Assembly: GCF_029223485.1 (NCBI RefSeq)
Contig: NZ_JARHTP010000029.1
Coordinates: 50,585 to 114,584, forward strand
Length of the DNA stretch: 64,000 nucleotides
Source: Streptomyces coacervatus
GTDB taxonomy: Bacteria > Actinomycetota > Actinomycetes > Streptomycetales > Streptomycetaceae
Direction of reading: 5' to 3'
Of the stretch, positions 32,327 to 40,758 are shown piece by piece. Both the position numbers and the translations under genes were made by a program. The stretch's first letter is position 1. Each line of letters opens with the position of its first letter. A model generated the notes under the pieces. The model was not told the origin of the DNA. It saw only the letters and a list, made by a program, of their open reading frames with translations, and searched no databases.

Positions 32327-33855
32327 GCCTGCTCCCGCCCCACCAGGTCGGCGCGCCCGGACAGCAGCAGCGTCTCGGCCCGGTCGTCGTCCAGCCCGTC
32401 CTCCACGATCAGCGCGGGCACGCCGTGCACCAGCCGGATCTGTTCGGCGAGCAGGGACCGGGTGAGCGGGGTTCCGCCCTGTACGGCGACCAGTTCCGGG
32501 GGTGTGTCACCGGTCAAGGTGTCGCCCAACTGGTCGTAGATCTGCGGGAGTTGGGCCTCGCTGTCCGGTGCGGTGAGCCACAGCAAGCCCGCCTCGGTGC
32601 GCAATGCCGCAAGGTCGGCCCCGGTCAGCCGGCGCCCGGTGAACTCCCGCTCCCCCAGCCGCAGCGGCGTGTCCAAGGGCGCGTGGCCGTCGTGTGCGGC
32701 CCGCCAGTCCCGTACGACCTGGTCGACGAAGCCGGGATCGCGGCGCGCGATCCGCTCCTTGCCGATGCTGCGGGAGATGAAGTGGAAGGCGAACCGGGTC
32801 GGTTCGAACGCGTCGTGGTAGCGGCCGAAGTGCTCCCACCAGGACAGGCTCGGCCGGGCGGAGTTCTGGATCTTCTCCACGGAGGGCTGCCGAGCCGACT
32901 CGTACGCCTCCAGGGCGCCGGGCAGGTCGTCGCGGTGGGCGAGGAGGCTGTCGGCGAGGGCGACGGCGTCCTCCATGGCCATCTTGGTTCCGGACCCGAC
33001 GGAGAAGTGCGCGGTGTGTGCGGCGTCGCCGAGCAGGACGACGTTGCCGCTGTGCCAGCGGTGGGTGCGCCGGGTGCGGAAGTTGCCCCAGCGGGAGTTG
33101 TTGACCAGCAGTTCACGGCCGTCGATCTGTTCGGCGAAGAGCTTCTCCAGGTACGCCTTGCTCTTCTCGTCGCTCGGGCCGGGCGGCTGCGCCGTGTCGA
33201 ACTCGTCGAGACCCGCCCTGCGCCAGGACGCCTCGTCGGTCTCGACGATGAAGGTGCTGACGCTGTCGCTGATCGGGTAGCCGTGGACGGCGAAGGTGCC
33301 GTGCGGGCCGTGTTCGTGCACAAAGGTCAGGCCGTCGAAGAGGTAGTCCGTGCCGAACCAGATGAACTTCGCGGTCGCGACCTCCACCTCCGGCACGAGC
33401 ACGTCGGCGAGCCGGTCGCGGAAGCGGGAGTTCGCGCCGTCGGCGGCCACGATCAGGTCGTAGCCGGCCAGCTCGGCCGGGTCGGCGGGGACCTCGTGGC
33501 TGAAGCGGAGCTCGACCCCGACCTCCTCGGCCCGCCGGTGCAGCAGCTGGAGCAGGGTCTTGCGGGTGATGGCCGCCATGCCGTTGCCGCCGCAACGGAT
33601 CCGCTGCCCCTTCAGCCGTACCTCGATGTCGTCCCAGTGCCGGCCGTACTCGGCGAGAGCCGTGCGCAGGACGGGGTCCGCCGCATGGATCGCGGCCAGC
33701 GTCGCATCCGAGAACACCACGCCGAAGCCGAAGGTGTCCTCCGCGCGGTTGCGCTCGAAGACGGTCACCTCGACCGACGGATCGGCCTGCTTGATCAACG
33801 CCGCGAAGAACAGCCCGCCGGGGCCGCCTCCCACACAAGCGATCCGAGAAACCAT
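32323..33855 (-). CDS. sdgC: FAD-dependent salicylyl-CoA 5-hydroxylase-like monooxygenase
   Basis: A 510-residue class A flavoprotein monooxygenase. The N-terminal FAD motif is IACVGGGPGGLFFAALIK near 4-21. The DG motif YDLIVAADGANSRFRDRL lies near 127-144, and the second FAD motif is VVLLGDAAHTAHFSVGSGTK near 273-292. ERNRAEDTFGFGVVFSDATL near 33-52 is specific to the salicylyl-CoA / 2-aminobenzoyl-CoA monooxygenase group, not to free-acid salicylate hydroxylases. Together with two CoA-ligase genes this points to hydroxylation of the CoA thioester to gentisyl-CoA. I start it at ATG 33855 (GGAGG and AGGAG just upstream) and not at the longer frame to 34011. It is the first gene of the operon. 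Confidence 0.88.
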   Translation of the reverse strand: MVSRIACVGGGPGGLFFAALIKQADPSVEVTVFERNRAEDTFGFGVVFSDATLAAIHAADPVLRTALAEYGRHWDDIEVRLKGQRIRCGGNGMAAITRKTLLQLLHRRAEEVGVELRFSHEVPADPAELAGYDLIVAADGANSRFRDRLADVLVPEVEVATAKFIWFGTDYLFDGLTFVHEHGPHGTFAVHGYPISDSVSTFIVETDEASWRRAGLDEFDTAQPPGPSDEKSKAYLEKLFAEQIDGRELLVNNSRWGNFRTRRTHRWHSGNVVLLGDAAHTAHFSVGSGTKMAMEDAVALADSLLAHRDDLPGALEAYESARQPSVEKIQNSARPSLSWWEHFGRYHDAFEPTRFAFHFISRSIGKERIARRDPGFVDQVVRDWRAAHDGHAPLDTPLRLGEREFTGRRLTGADLAALRTEAGLLWLTAPDSEAQLPQIYDQLGDTLTGDTPPELVAVQGGTPLTRSLLAEQIRLVHGVPALIVEDGLDDDRAETLLLSGRADLVGREQA

Positions 33856-34047
33856 GGCTCCTGCCTCCACCTCGAGTACAGGCCCAGACTCAGGCCCGAA
33901 AGCATCCTGTGTCAATGGATGTACGGGCGTCAATAATTTGTTGCGCTTTCTCTCGTCGTCGGATCCCCGGAATCCCTGCACCTCAGGGGTTTCCTCGGCT
34001 CGATCGGTCATCCTCGCGACGGCCGTCCGTGTGACATAGTCGGTTCC

Positions 34048-34863
34048 GTGAAGCCTCGATCGATCGTCTTCGACCTGTTCGGCGACTACGTCCGCTACCG
34101 CGGCGGCGCCGCCCGGCTGCGCACCCTCAGCACACTGATGGGCTGCTTCGGTGTCGGGGAGAGCACGGTGCGGGTGGTGCTGGCGCGCCTGCGCAAGGAG
34201 GGCTGGTTCGACGTCCGGCGCGAGGGCCGGGAGACGCTCTACGCCCTCAACAAGCGCAGCCTCCAGCTCCTCGACGAGGGCCGCTCACGGATCTTCGACC
34301 GGGCGCCGTCCGACTGGGACCGGCACTGGTACATGGTGATCTACTCGGTCCCCGAGTCCGAGCGTGCCGTACGCGACCACATCCGCAAGGAGCTGGCCTG
34401 GCTGGGCTTCGGCCCGCTGGCGCCGTCCACCTACGTCTCCCCGCACGACCGGCTGCAGCAGGTCCGGGAGAGGTTCGCGGACGAGCCGGCCGTACGCCTG
34501 GACACCCTGCGCTGCCAGTCCGGCGGGCTGCCCGTCGACCGTGAGATGGCGGCGCGCAGCTGGGATCTCGCCGCGCTCAACGAGGACTACCGGGAGCTGC
34601 TGCGGACGTATCGCGTCCGGATGCCGTCCTACCGGGCCGGGGCGCTTGGCCCCGAGGAGGCGCTGGTGGAGCGCATGCGGCTGACGTACGACTACCGCAA
34701 GTTCCCCTTCCGCGACCCGGATCTGCCGACCGAACTCCTCCCGGCGGGCTGGGTGGGCCATGAGGCGCACGAGATGTTCCTCGAGGCCCACGAACTCCTC
34801 GGCCCCTCGGCCGAGTCGTATTACGACGACGTGGCCGGCTCGCGCCCCGGCGCCCGGCCGTAG
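34048..34863 (+). CDS. PaaX-family transcriptional regulator
   Basis: A 271-residue PaaX-type repressor. The N-terminal wHTH reads SIVFDLFGDYVRYRGGAARL and then VGESTVRVVLARLRKEGWFD (about residues 36-55). The central domain has RHWYMVIYSVPESERAVRDH near 93-112. PaaX proteins respond to aryl-CoA thioesters such as phenylacetyl-CoA. It is divergent from the salicylyl-CoA operon across 192 bp, so a salicylyl-CoA or gentisyl-CoA inducer is a reasonable inference. It starts with GTG 34048. It converges with the TPR gene, with only 10 bp between the stops. Confidence 0.88.
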   Translation: MKPRSIVFDLFGDYVRYRGGAARLRTLSTLMGCFGVGESTVRVVLARLRKEGWFDVRREGRETLYALNKRSLQLLDEGRSRIFDRAPSDWDRHWYMVIYSVPESERAVRDHIRKELAWLGFGPLAPSTYVSPHDRLQQVRERFADEPAVRLDTLRCQSGGLPVDREMAARSWDLAALNEDYRELLRTYRVRMPSYRAGALGPEEALVERMRLTYDYRKFPFRDPDLPTELLPAGWVGHEAHEMFLEAHELLGPSAESYYDDVAGSRPGARP

Positions 34864-34873
34864 CGGTACGGCC

Positions 34874-36535
34874 CTAGCCCGGGTGGGTCTCCAGACGGCA
34901 GCAGCAGGACGCCTCGACGGGCACGTCCGCCGTCGCCGTGGCAATCTTCAGCTGCTGGGCGATGATCTGCGCCTCGCCGTGCTTGCCGAGCCGCACGAGG
35001 CATTCGTGGAAGCCGTGCAGGGCCCAGACGTTGGCGGGGTGCTGCTGGGCACGCGGCAGGGTGTCGTCGAGGCCCAGGTCGGCCCGGTAGACGGCCTCGG
35101 CCTGCGCTACCAGGCCCTGTTCGAGGAGCAGTGCCCCGTAGGCGTGCCGGGTGGGCTGCATCCAGCCCCACGGCTCGTCATACGGAAGACCGTCGTCCAG
35201 CTCGATGGACCGGCGCAGTGCCGCGAACGCCGCGTCGTGGTTTCCCTTGCGGTACTCCAGCTCTCCGTCCAGCATCGCCGAGGCGATCGCCAGGATGTCC
35301 GCGCAGGTGTTGTTGAACAGCATGCGAGTCTCCGGGACCCGGGCGACCGCATCATGGAAGAGCCGGCGTTCGGCCTCGGCCTCGTCGGTCCGGCCCGTGG
35401 CGGAGAACGCGACACCGCGCGCGTAGTGCAGCATCGCCGTGGTCACGCAGTACAGGCGGGCATCGGCCGGCATCGGAAGGCCGAGGATGTCGTCCCAGCG
35501 GCCGAAGCGGATGAGCACGTGCACCCGCATGGCGAGGAAGCCCTCCAGCCAGTCCGCCATCGGCGGGCTCTGCACCTGCAGCAGTTCCTCGGGCACGGCC
35601 GCTTCGAGCCGGTGCACCGTGTCGATCGCGTCCCGGAAGCGGCCGAGGAACATCGCACCGTAGATCTTGAAGTGGATGTTGTGGCACCGGTACAGGGTGT
35701 AGAAGTTCATCGCCCCGGCCCTGGCGTGGAACTTCTCGTCGGCCTCGATCGCCGTGGTGTTGTCGGAGACGACCCGGCGATAGTCGCCGCAGAGGACTTC
35801 CAGATGTGACGGCATGTGCTGCAGATGTCCGGCGTCCGGCATCAGACCGCGCAGCCGGTCACCGGCCGGCAGGGCGATCTCGGGGGTCGGGGACATCTCC
35901 ATCAGGTGGATGTACATGTGCAGCAGGCCCGGATGCCCCGCGCCCGCCTCCGTGGCGAGCGCCCGTTCGAGCACCGCCCTGGCCTCGGTGGTGCGCGAGC
36001 CCGGAGCAGGTTTGCCGGTGCGGATGTCCCACAGCTGCCAGGGCGTGAGGTTCATCAGGGCGTCGGCGTACAGGGTGGCCACGTCGAGGTCGTCGGGGGC
36101 CAGTCGGCGGACGGCCCGCATGCTGTCGGCGTAGGCGCTGTTCCACACGGAGCACTCCTCGACGGCCCGGGCGCGCTGCTGCGGGTAGCGGGCGCGCAGG
36201 GCGTCGATGAGCGCCTGCTCGACAGGCGTGGCGCCGGCAGCCTTGGCGTGCGCGCGCTCCACGGCGGCGTGGGTGCGCTCCACCGTCCGGGCCAGGTCCT
36301 GTTCGTCGAAGAACTCCCAGGGTTTGTTGTAGTTGGGGCCGAGCGCGTAGGCCACACCCCAGTCGGCCATGGCGCAGCCGGGATCCGCCGCGGCGGCGGC
36401 CTCGAAGCAGCGCACGGCCTCTTCGTGGTTGAAGGCGAAGGTCCAGTTCAGTCCGCGGTCGAACCACATCTGCGCCTCGGACGACGAGGTCGTCACGCGC
36501 CGGCCGTGGCTGCCGAGGTCGTAGTAGTCCACCAC
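34874..36535 (-). CDS. Tetratricopeptide-repeat protein, unknown function
   Basis: A 553-residue soluble protein built of helical TPR-like repeats, the first at about 20-55 (MWFDRGLNWTFAFNHEEAVR, FEAAAAADPGCAMADWGVAY). Central conserved-looking blocks are HPGLLHMYIHLMEMS near 207, DAGHLQHMPSHLEVLCGDYR near 234 and CHNIHFKIYGAMFLGRFRDA near 290. These are rich in His and Met, which would suit a metal or haem site, but that is only a suggestion. The extreme C-terminus has three consecutive cysteines (EASCCCRLE). No signal peptide. Start is GTG 36535 or the next codon; no clear ribosome site. Convergent with paaX. Confidence 0.75.
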   Translation of the reverse strand: MVDYYDLGSHGRRVTTSSSEAQMWFDRGLNWTFAFNHEEAVRCFEAAAAADPGCAMADWGVAYALGPNYNKPWEFFDEQDLARTVERTHAAVERAHAKAAGATPVEQALIDALRARYPQQRARAVEECSVWNSAYADSMRAVRRLAPDDLDVATLYADALMNLTPWQLWDIRTGKPAPGSRTTEARAVLERALATEAGAGHPGLLHMYIHLMEMSPTPEIALPAGDRLRGLMPDAGHLQHMPSHLEVLCGDYRRVVSDNTTAIEADEKFHARAGAMNFYTLYRCHNIHFKIYGAMFLGRFRDAIDTVHRLEAAVPEELLQVQSPPMADWLEGFLAMRVHVLIRFGRWDDILGLPMPADARLYCVTTAMLHYARGVAFSATGRTDEAEAERRLFHDAVARVPETRMLFNNTCADILAIASAMLDGELEYRKGNHDAAFAALRRSIELDDGLPYDEPWGWMQPTRHAYGALLLEQGLVAQAEAVYRADLGLDDTLPRAQQHPANVWALHGFHECLVRLGKHGEAQIIAQQLKIATATADVPVEASCCCRLETHPG

Positions 36536-36611
36536 TCACGAATTACCCCACACCGGCCATAACACACAAGTCCCACTCCGCACCTGACAGGTACAACGCA
36601 AAGGAATTGCA

Positions 36612-36645
36612 TGGTCTAGACCAAGAAGCCGTCTGGTCTAGTCCA
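36612..36645 (+). promoter_or_regulatory. Two DasR-type (dre) boxes before the chitinase gene
   Basis: TGGTCTAGACCA at 36612-36623 is a perfect palindrome equal to the DasR-responsive-element core. TGGTCTAGTCCA at 36634-36645 is a second copy with one mismatch. They are 22 bases apart, two helical turns, on the same face. Chitinase genes of Streptomyces carry such repeats, and repression is lifted by N-acetylglucosamine-derived phosphosugars. Confidence 0.9.
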
Positions 36646-36712
36646 AAGCATGGACGCGGTCACGGTCCAGCAGGAAGCTGGGGCACTCCCCCACCCCCAT
36701 CGGAGGCACACC

Positions 36713-37927
36713 GTGAGACGTCTTCGTGCATGTCTGGGCGCAGCCGCCGCCGTAGGACTCACCGCCGCAGGAACCACAGCCCTGGTGGCGGGCAACGCCT
36801 CGGGCGCGACCACCGCGCTCAGCAACCGCTGGTACGCGGCGGCCCCCTATCTGATGCCCCTCGACAACGACCCGCCGGACCCGGGCGCCATCATGGACGC
36901 CACCGGCCTCAAGGCCTTCCAGCTCGCCTTCGTCCTCGCCCCCAACGGCGGTGGCTGCTCCCCCACTTGGGGCGGTACCGCCCCGGTCTCCTCGGACACC
37001 GCCGTCCAGTCCCTCATCGACACGATCCGCGGCAAGGGCGGCGACGTGTCCGTCTCCATCGGCGGATACGGCGGCACCAAGCTCGGCCAGACCTGCTCGG
37101 ACGCGGCGGCGACGGCGGCCGCGTACCAGCAGGTCATCACCAAGTACGGCCTGCACGCGATCGATTTCGACCTGGAGGAGCCGGAGTACGAGAACACCGC
37201 GGCGATCAAGAACGAGATCGGCGCCGCGAAGATCCTGCAGCAGAACAACCCCGGCCTGTACGTCTCCGTCACCACGGCCGGTACGGCCGACGGCACCGGC
37301 TGGTTCGGCAAGCAGATGCTGCTGGAGGCGAAGTCGCAGGGCTTCACGCCGAACAACTTCTCCATCATGCCGTTCGACGGCGGCTTCAACGGCGCGGCCT
37401 CGCAGACGAGCGCGCTCACCAACTTCAACTCCATCCTCCAGTCGACCTTCGGCTGGGACCAGGCGACGGCGTACGCGCACGAGGGCTTCTCCGGCATGAA
37501 CGGCCGCAGTGACAGCGGCGAGATGTTCACGCAAGCCGACTTCCAGACCGTGCTGGACTACGCCACCGGCCACAACATGGACCGCTTCACCTTCTGGTCC
37601 CTCAACCGCGACCGCCAGTGCACCCCGCCCGACAACGGCGGGCGCACCTCCGGCACTTGCTCCAGCGTGGCGCAGAACTCCTGGGACTTCGCGAAGTACT
37701 CGGTGAAGTTCGCCGGCGCCACGCCGCCGTCCACGACTCCCACCCCCACACCGACGCCCACGCCGACACCCACCGCGTGCAAGGCCGCCTGGAGTTCGAG
37801 CGCCGTCTACACCGCCGGTGACGAGGCCTCGTACAACAAGCACAACTGGAAGGCCAAGTGGTGGACCCAGAACGAGACGCCGGCCGCCACCGACTGGGGC
37901 CCCTGGCAGGACGAGGGCGCCTGCTGA
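36713..37927 (+). CDS. Secreted GH18 chitinase with C-terminal chitin-binding module
   Basis: A 404-residue exported chitinase. The start is GTG 36713, with GGAGG six bases upstream, giving a basic n-region VRRLRACLG and a signal to about residue 34 (NASGA). This start leaves the dre boxes and an ATG at 36650 in the leader. The GH18 barrel (about 40-335) carries the catalytic DxDxE as IDFDLEEPE near 155-163. SVSIGGYGG near 118 and FTFWSLNRDR near 304 are typical. A Pro-Thr linker (PTPTPT repeats) leads to a CBM5/12-type module ending WWTQNETPAATDWGPW near 386. It degrades chitin outside the cell. Confidence 0.93.
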   Translation: MRRLRACLGAAAAVGLTAAGTTALVAGNASGATTALSNRWYAAAPYLMPLDNDPPDPGAIMDATGLKAFQLAFVLAPNGGGCSPTWGGTAPVSSDTAVQSLIDTIRGKGGDVSVSIGGYGGTKLGQTCSDAAATAAAYQQVITKYGLHAIDFDLEEPEYENTAAIKNEIGAAKILQQNNPGLYVSVTTAGTADGTGWFGKQMLLEAKSQGFTPNNFSIMPFDGGFNGAASQTSALTNFNSILQSTFGWDQATAYAHEGFSGMNGRSDSGEMFTQADFQTVLDYATGHNMDRFTFWSLNRDRQCTPPDNGGRTSGTCSSVAQNSWDFAKYSVKFAGATPPSTTPTPTPTPTPTPTACKAAWSSSAVYTAGDEASYNKHNWKAKWWTQNETPAATDWGPWQDEGAC

Positions 37928-37941
37928 CCGTCGTCCCCGGC

Positions 37942-37961
37942 TGAACCGGCCCGCCGGTTCA
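37942..37961. terminator. Hairpin between convergent chitinase and hydrolase genes
   Basis: TGAACCGG-cccg-CCGGTTCA, an 8-bp perfect stem 14 bases after the chitinase stop and 14 bases before the stop of the minus-strand gene. It can serve both directions. Confidence 0.68.
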
Positions 37962-37975
37962 CGGCGCCGTCCCCG

Positions 37976-38674
37976 CTACAGGTGGACGGCGCCGTCCGCC
38001 GCGCAGGCCCTCGCGGCCAGCCCCTCGGTGTCTCTGTCCGGCTTGAGCATCCGGGCGACGATCTCTGTGGTGGCCCGGTGCCAGTCACCGCTGCGACGCA
38101 GCATCCCGTGGTCTCCGCCCCGGACCAGCACCAGGCCGGCGCGGGCCCCGGCCTCCCGGGCCCTGCGTACGTAGTCCGCCGACTCGGCGGGCGGTGTCAC
38201 GTGGTCGTGGTCGCCGTGCAGGACCAGCAGGCGCACGCCGTCGAGGTGGCGGGCGGAATCCTCGGGCGGGCACCACGGTGCCAGCGCCAGCACGCCGGAC
38301 ACCAGCGGGTGCGACGCGGCCCGCAAGGCCGCCCTGGCTCCCATCGAATGGCCCACGAGGACAGTGGGCACGGCTCCCGCCAGCCGCTGGAGTTCGTCGA
38401 GCGCCCGCAGCGCGTCTTGGGCGGGGTCGGCGTCGTTCCAGCCCCGGTGCCGGTAGCGGACCTGCCCGAGCAGGACGTCCGGGGGCGCGGACGCCGCGGC
38501 GGCCCGCAGGACAGGGTGCATACGGAGCGCGGCCAGCTGCCAGGGGCGCGCCGTCCGACGGCTCAGCTCGCTGCCGCCGTGCAGCGTCACGATCGCCCCG
38601 GCCACGGCCTCGGGCGGCGCGTGCCGCACGATCAGCGCGGACTCGCTGCGCTGCACTGCTCCTGCGTTCCTCAC
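37976..38674 (-). CDS. Alpha/beta hydrolase (dienelactone-hydrolase-like)
   Basis: A 232-residue alpha/beta hydrolase. The oxyanion region is AGAIVTLHGGSEL near 25-37 and the nucleophile Ser is in TVLVGHSMGARAALRAASH near 105. The Asp is in VLHGDHDHVTPPAESADYV near 152 and the His in LVRGGDHGMLRR near 186. I start it at GTG 38674, about 10 bases after GGAGAGG; an ATG at 38707 has its GGGGAGG touching the codon and is less likely. The substrate is unknown. It is divergent from the FAD-subunit gene. Confidence 0.78.
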   Translation of the reverse strand: MRNAGAVQRSESALIVRHAPPEAVAGAIVTLHGGSELSRRTARPWQLAALRMHPVLRAAAASAPPDVLLGQVRYRHRGWNDADPAQDALRALDELQRLAGAVPTVLVGHSMGARAALRAASHPLVSGVLALAPWCPPEDSARHLDGVRLLVLHGDHDHVTPPAESADYVRRAREAGARAGLVLVRGGDHGMLRRSGDWHRATTEIVARMLKPDRDTEGLAARACAADGAVHL

Positions 38675-38843
38675 CTGTACGGCACCTCTCCGCTCCGGAC
38701 GTCTCATCCTCCCCCGAAGATCCGGTGCGGCGCCGCGGAGGGGGCGCACGCGGTAGATCAGTGAGCCCTGTACGCGCCTCCACGCAGGTGGGGAAAATGC
38801 GCCATGCCCGCCTCCAAGTCGTCGAGAAAGCAGGTCGGCTCCC

Positions 38844-39566
38844 GTGCTGCTACGTCTGCCCGAGTCCGTGTCCGAAGCGCAGGAGTGCCTCGCCGAGGGA
38901 GCCGTACCCGTCGGCGGAGCGACGCTGATCTGGGCCGGCTGGCAACGCGACGGGTTCCCCGAACAGGCCATGTCGCTGCGCAGCCTGCCGGAGGCCAATG
39001 TCATCGGGCACGGAGCGCTGGGCGCCGCCGTGGTGCTGAACCGGGTCGACGAACGCGTGCCCGAGGTGCTGCGCCATGCGGCTGCCGCGGTGGGGACGGG
39101 AGCGGTGCGCCGGACGGCCACCGTCGGCGGCAACCTCGTCGGCAGCACGCTGCGCTGTCTGCTGCCCGCCGCGCTGGTCCTCAAAGCCCGGGCGACGGTT
39201 CTGGACCAGGACCGGGTCTACGAGACCGACCTCGCCGAGGTCCTGGCCAAGCACCACCTCCTGCTCAGCCTGCACTGGCGCGAACCGCTGGCCAGCAGCT
39301 ACCGCAAGCTGCCCGGCGACGCGGGCGGCCCACCGCCGTTCGTCGTCGCGGCCGCTGTGCACGCCCAGGGCGGCGGGCCGGACCGCCTGCACGTCGCCGT
39401 CCGGGACGGCTACGACGTACTCACGGACGATGTCCCCTGCCACGCCGGGACCGAAGCGGCGATCGGCGCTCTGGGGGACACACCGGTCGGCACACTCCAC
39501 TCGGCGGCGTGGGAAGCCGTGTGCGAGCACGTCACCCATCTGCTGGCTCGCCCCGACAGCCGGTGA
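38844..39566 (+). CDS. Xanthine dehydrogenase-family FAD-binding subunit (CoxM/XdhB-like)
   Basis: A 240-residue FAD subunit of the molybdenum-hydroxylase family. FAD-binding motifs are VPVGGATLIWAGW near 21-33 and TATVGGNLVGSTLRCLLPA near 91-109. The C-terminal domain (about 150-235) begins SYRKLPGDAGGPPPFVVAAA. The family acts with a molybdopterin large subunit and a 2Fe-2S small subunit, neither of which is nearby. Either the partners are encoded elsewhere or this is an orphan. It starts with GTG 38844. Its last 35 bases overlap the tail of a decayed SDR gene on the other strand. Confidence 0.83.
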   Translation: MLLRLPESVSEAQECLAEGAVPVGGATLIWAGWQRDGFPEQAMSLRSLPEANVIGHGALGAAVVLNRVDERVPEVLRHAAAAVGTGAVRRTATVGGNLVGSTLRCLLPAALVLKARATVLDQDRVYETDLAEVLAKHHLLLSLHWREPLASSYRKLPGDAGGPPPFVVAAAVHAQGGGPDRLHVAVRDGYDVLTDDVPCHAGTEAAIGALGDTPVGTLHSAAWEAVCEHVTHLLARPDSR

Positions 39567-39993
39567 CATGGGTGAACCGCTCGGCGGCGTCCGAGAGTTC
39601 GCGTTCGCGCTGCGGGTCGTAGGACTCCTGCGACGACCGGGTCACCCGGCTGCGGTCGAGGTAGGAGCCGGTGGGTGCCGGGGTCGTGCCCAGGGCGAGG
39701 GCCGCGAGGTGACGGCCCGCGGTCGTGCGGCCGGTGGCGAGGGGGGTGAGGGTCAGCGCCGGCAGGATGCGGCGCACGGCGAACCGGGAGACGGTGCCGA
39801 CATTGCGGGCGAGGTCGGTGCCGGGGACGAAGCCGGGGTTGTAGGCGAGGACGTCGATACCGGCCGGCAGGCGGCGGGCGTACTCGTGGACGAGATGGAT
39901 GGCGGCCAGTTTGCTCGTCGAGTAGGCGGTGCTGCCGGCGGTCGTCGTGTCCGGGTCGGGGAAGGCGGACAGGCCGCCTCGTCGCTCCCCTGA
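39532..39993 (-). pseudogene. C-terminal remnant of a short-chain dehydrogenase/reductase
   Basis: The minus strand from about 39993 reads AFPDPDTTTAGSTAYSTSKL and then AAIHLVHEYARRLPAGIDVL. AYNPGFVPGTDLARNV follows, and so on to a stop at 39532. This is the second half of an SDR protein: the YSTSK segment is the YxxxK catalytic pair and NPGFVPGTDLA is the usual NPG strand. The N-terminal Rossmann half (TGxxxGIG, NNAG, catalytic Ser) is absent. Directly upstream is the stop of the GntR gene, and I find no start or ribosome site. I take it as a truncated relic. Confidence 0.78.
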
Positions 39994-39997
39994 TGCC

Positions 39998-40738
39998 TCA
40001 CTCCGCCGTCTTGCGGGCCAGCGCGTTGTTGTCTATCGAATTGTGCACGCTGAAGCTCACGGCGTCCGAGCGGTAGCGGTCGTCCGACCACTCCACCGGG
40101 CGTCCCTCGCGGGTGGTCGTTACGCGGCGGACGCGCAGCAGGGGGCTGGTGCGGCGGATGCCGAGGAGTTCGGCGTCCTGTGCGCTCGCCGCGACCGCGT
40201 CGATGACGTGTTCGCCGTATGCGAAGACCAGGCCCGTGCTCTCGAAGAGCAGTTGGGTGACGGACGGGGCGTCCGCGTCGAGCGGCTCGACTGCGCGTGA
40301 GATCCAGTCGGCGTACACGGTGCGCTCGACCAGGACCGGTTCGCCGTCCAGGCCGCGGACCCGCAGGACGTGCAACACCCGTGCGCCCTCCCGGAGTTGG
40401 AGACGGGCGGCGTCCTGCGCGGTGGCGGGCAGGTACTCCTGGGCCACGACCCGGCCGGTGGCCTCGCGGCCCATGGCGCGGGCCCACTGGGCGAAGCTGC
40501 GCAGTTCGGCGAAGCTCTGGCTGCGGCGGCTGGCCAGGACGACCCGGCGGGCCCCCTGCCGGGAGCCGATCAGGCCCTCGGCGGTCAGCGCGGCGACAGC
40601 CTGGCGGACGGTGCCGCGCGAGACGCCGTAGTGGGCGGCGAGTTCCGTCTCGGCGGGCAGCCTGCTGCCGACTGTGTACTCCTCACGGTCGATCGCCCGC
40701 CGCAGCTCGTCGGCGATCTCCTCGTGTCGTGTCGCCAC
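39998..40738 (-). CDS. GntR-family (HutC/UTRA) regulator of the phosphoester importer
   Basis: A 246-residue GntR regulator. The winged HTH is ADELRRAIDREEYTVGSRLP then ETELAAHYGVSRGTVRQAVA (about residues 9-48). The UTRA effector domain follows to the end, with RVLHVLRVRGLDGEPVLVER near 118-137 and LLRVRRVTTTREGRPVEWSD near 203. UTRA regulators (PhnF, PhnR, NagR types) sense small, often phosphorylated, molecules. It is divergent from the ABC operon across 214 bp holding a symmetrical site next to the transporter start. I infer that it represses that operon. Confidence 0.9.
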   Translation of the reverse strand: MATRHEEIADELRRAIDREEYTVGSRLPAETELAAHYGVSRGTVRQAVAALTAEGLIGSRQGARRVVLASRRSQSFAELRSFAQWARAMGREATGRVVAQEYLPATAQDAARLQLREGARVLHVLRVRGLDGEPVLVERTVYADWISRAVEPLDADAPSVTQLLFESTGLVFAYGEHVIDAVAASAQDAELLGIRRTSPLLRVRRVTTTREGRPVEWSDDRYRSDAVSFSVHNSIDNNALARKTAE

Positions 40739-40758
40739 CGTTTCCCTCCGAGTCTGCT

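Noticed and set aside
33856..34011. 52-residue N-terminal extension of the salicylyl-CoA hydroxylase
   Set aside because: The family begins at the FAD motif a few residues after ATG 33855, which has good ribosome sites. The extension would occupy the divergent promoter region.
36650..36712. Chitinase start at ATG 36650
   Set aside because: It has no ribosome site, and it would add a polar segment ahead of the signal peptide. GTG 36713 with GGAGG fits better.
39753..40487. Minus-strand frame through the GntR gene into the SDR relic
   Set aside because: It is a different frame from both and encodes no recognisable domain.
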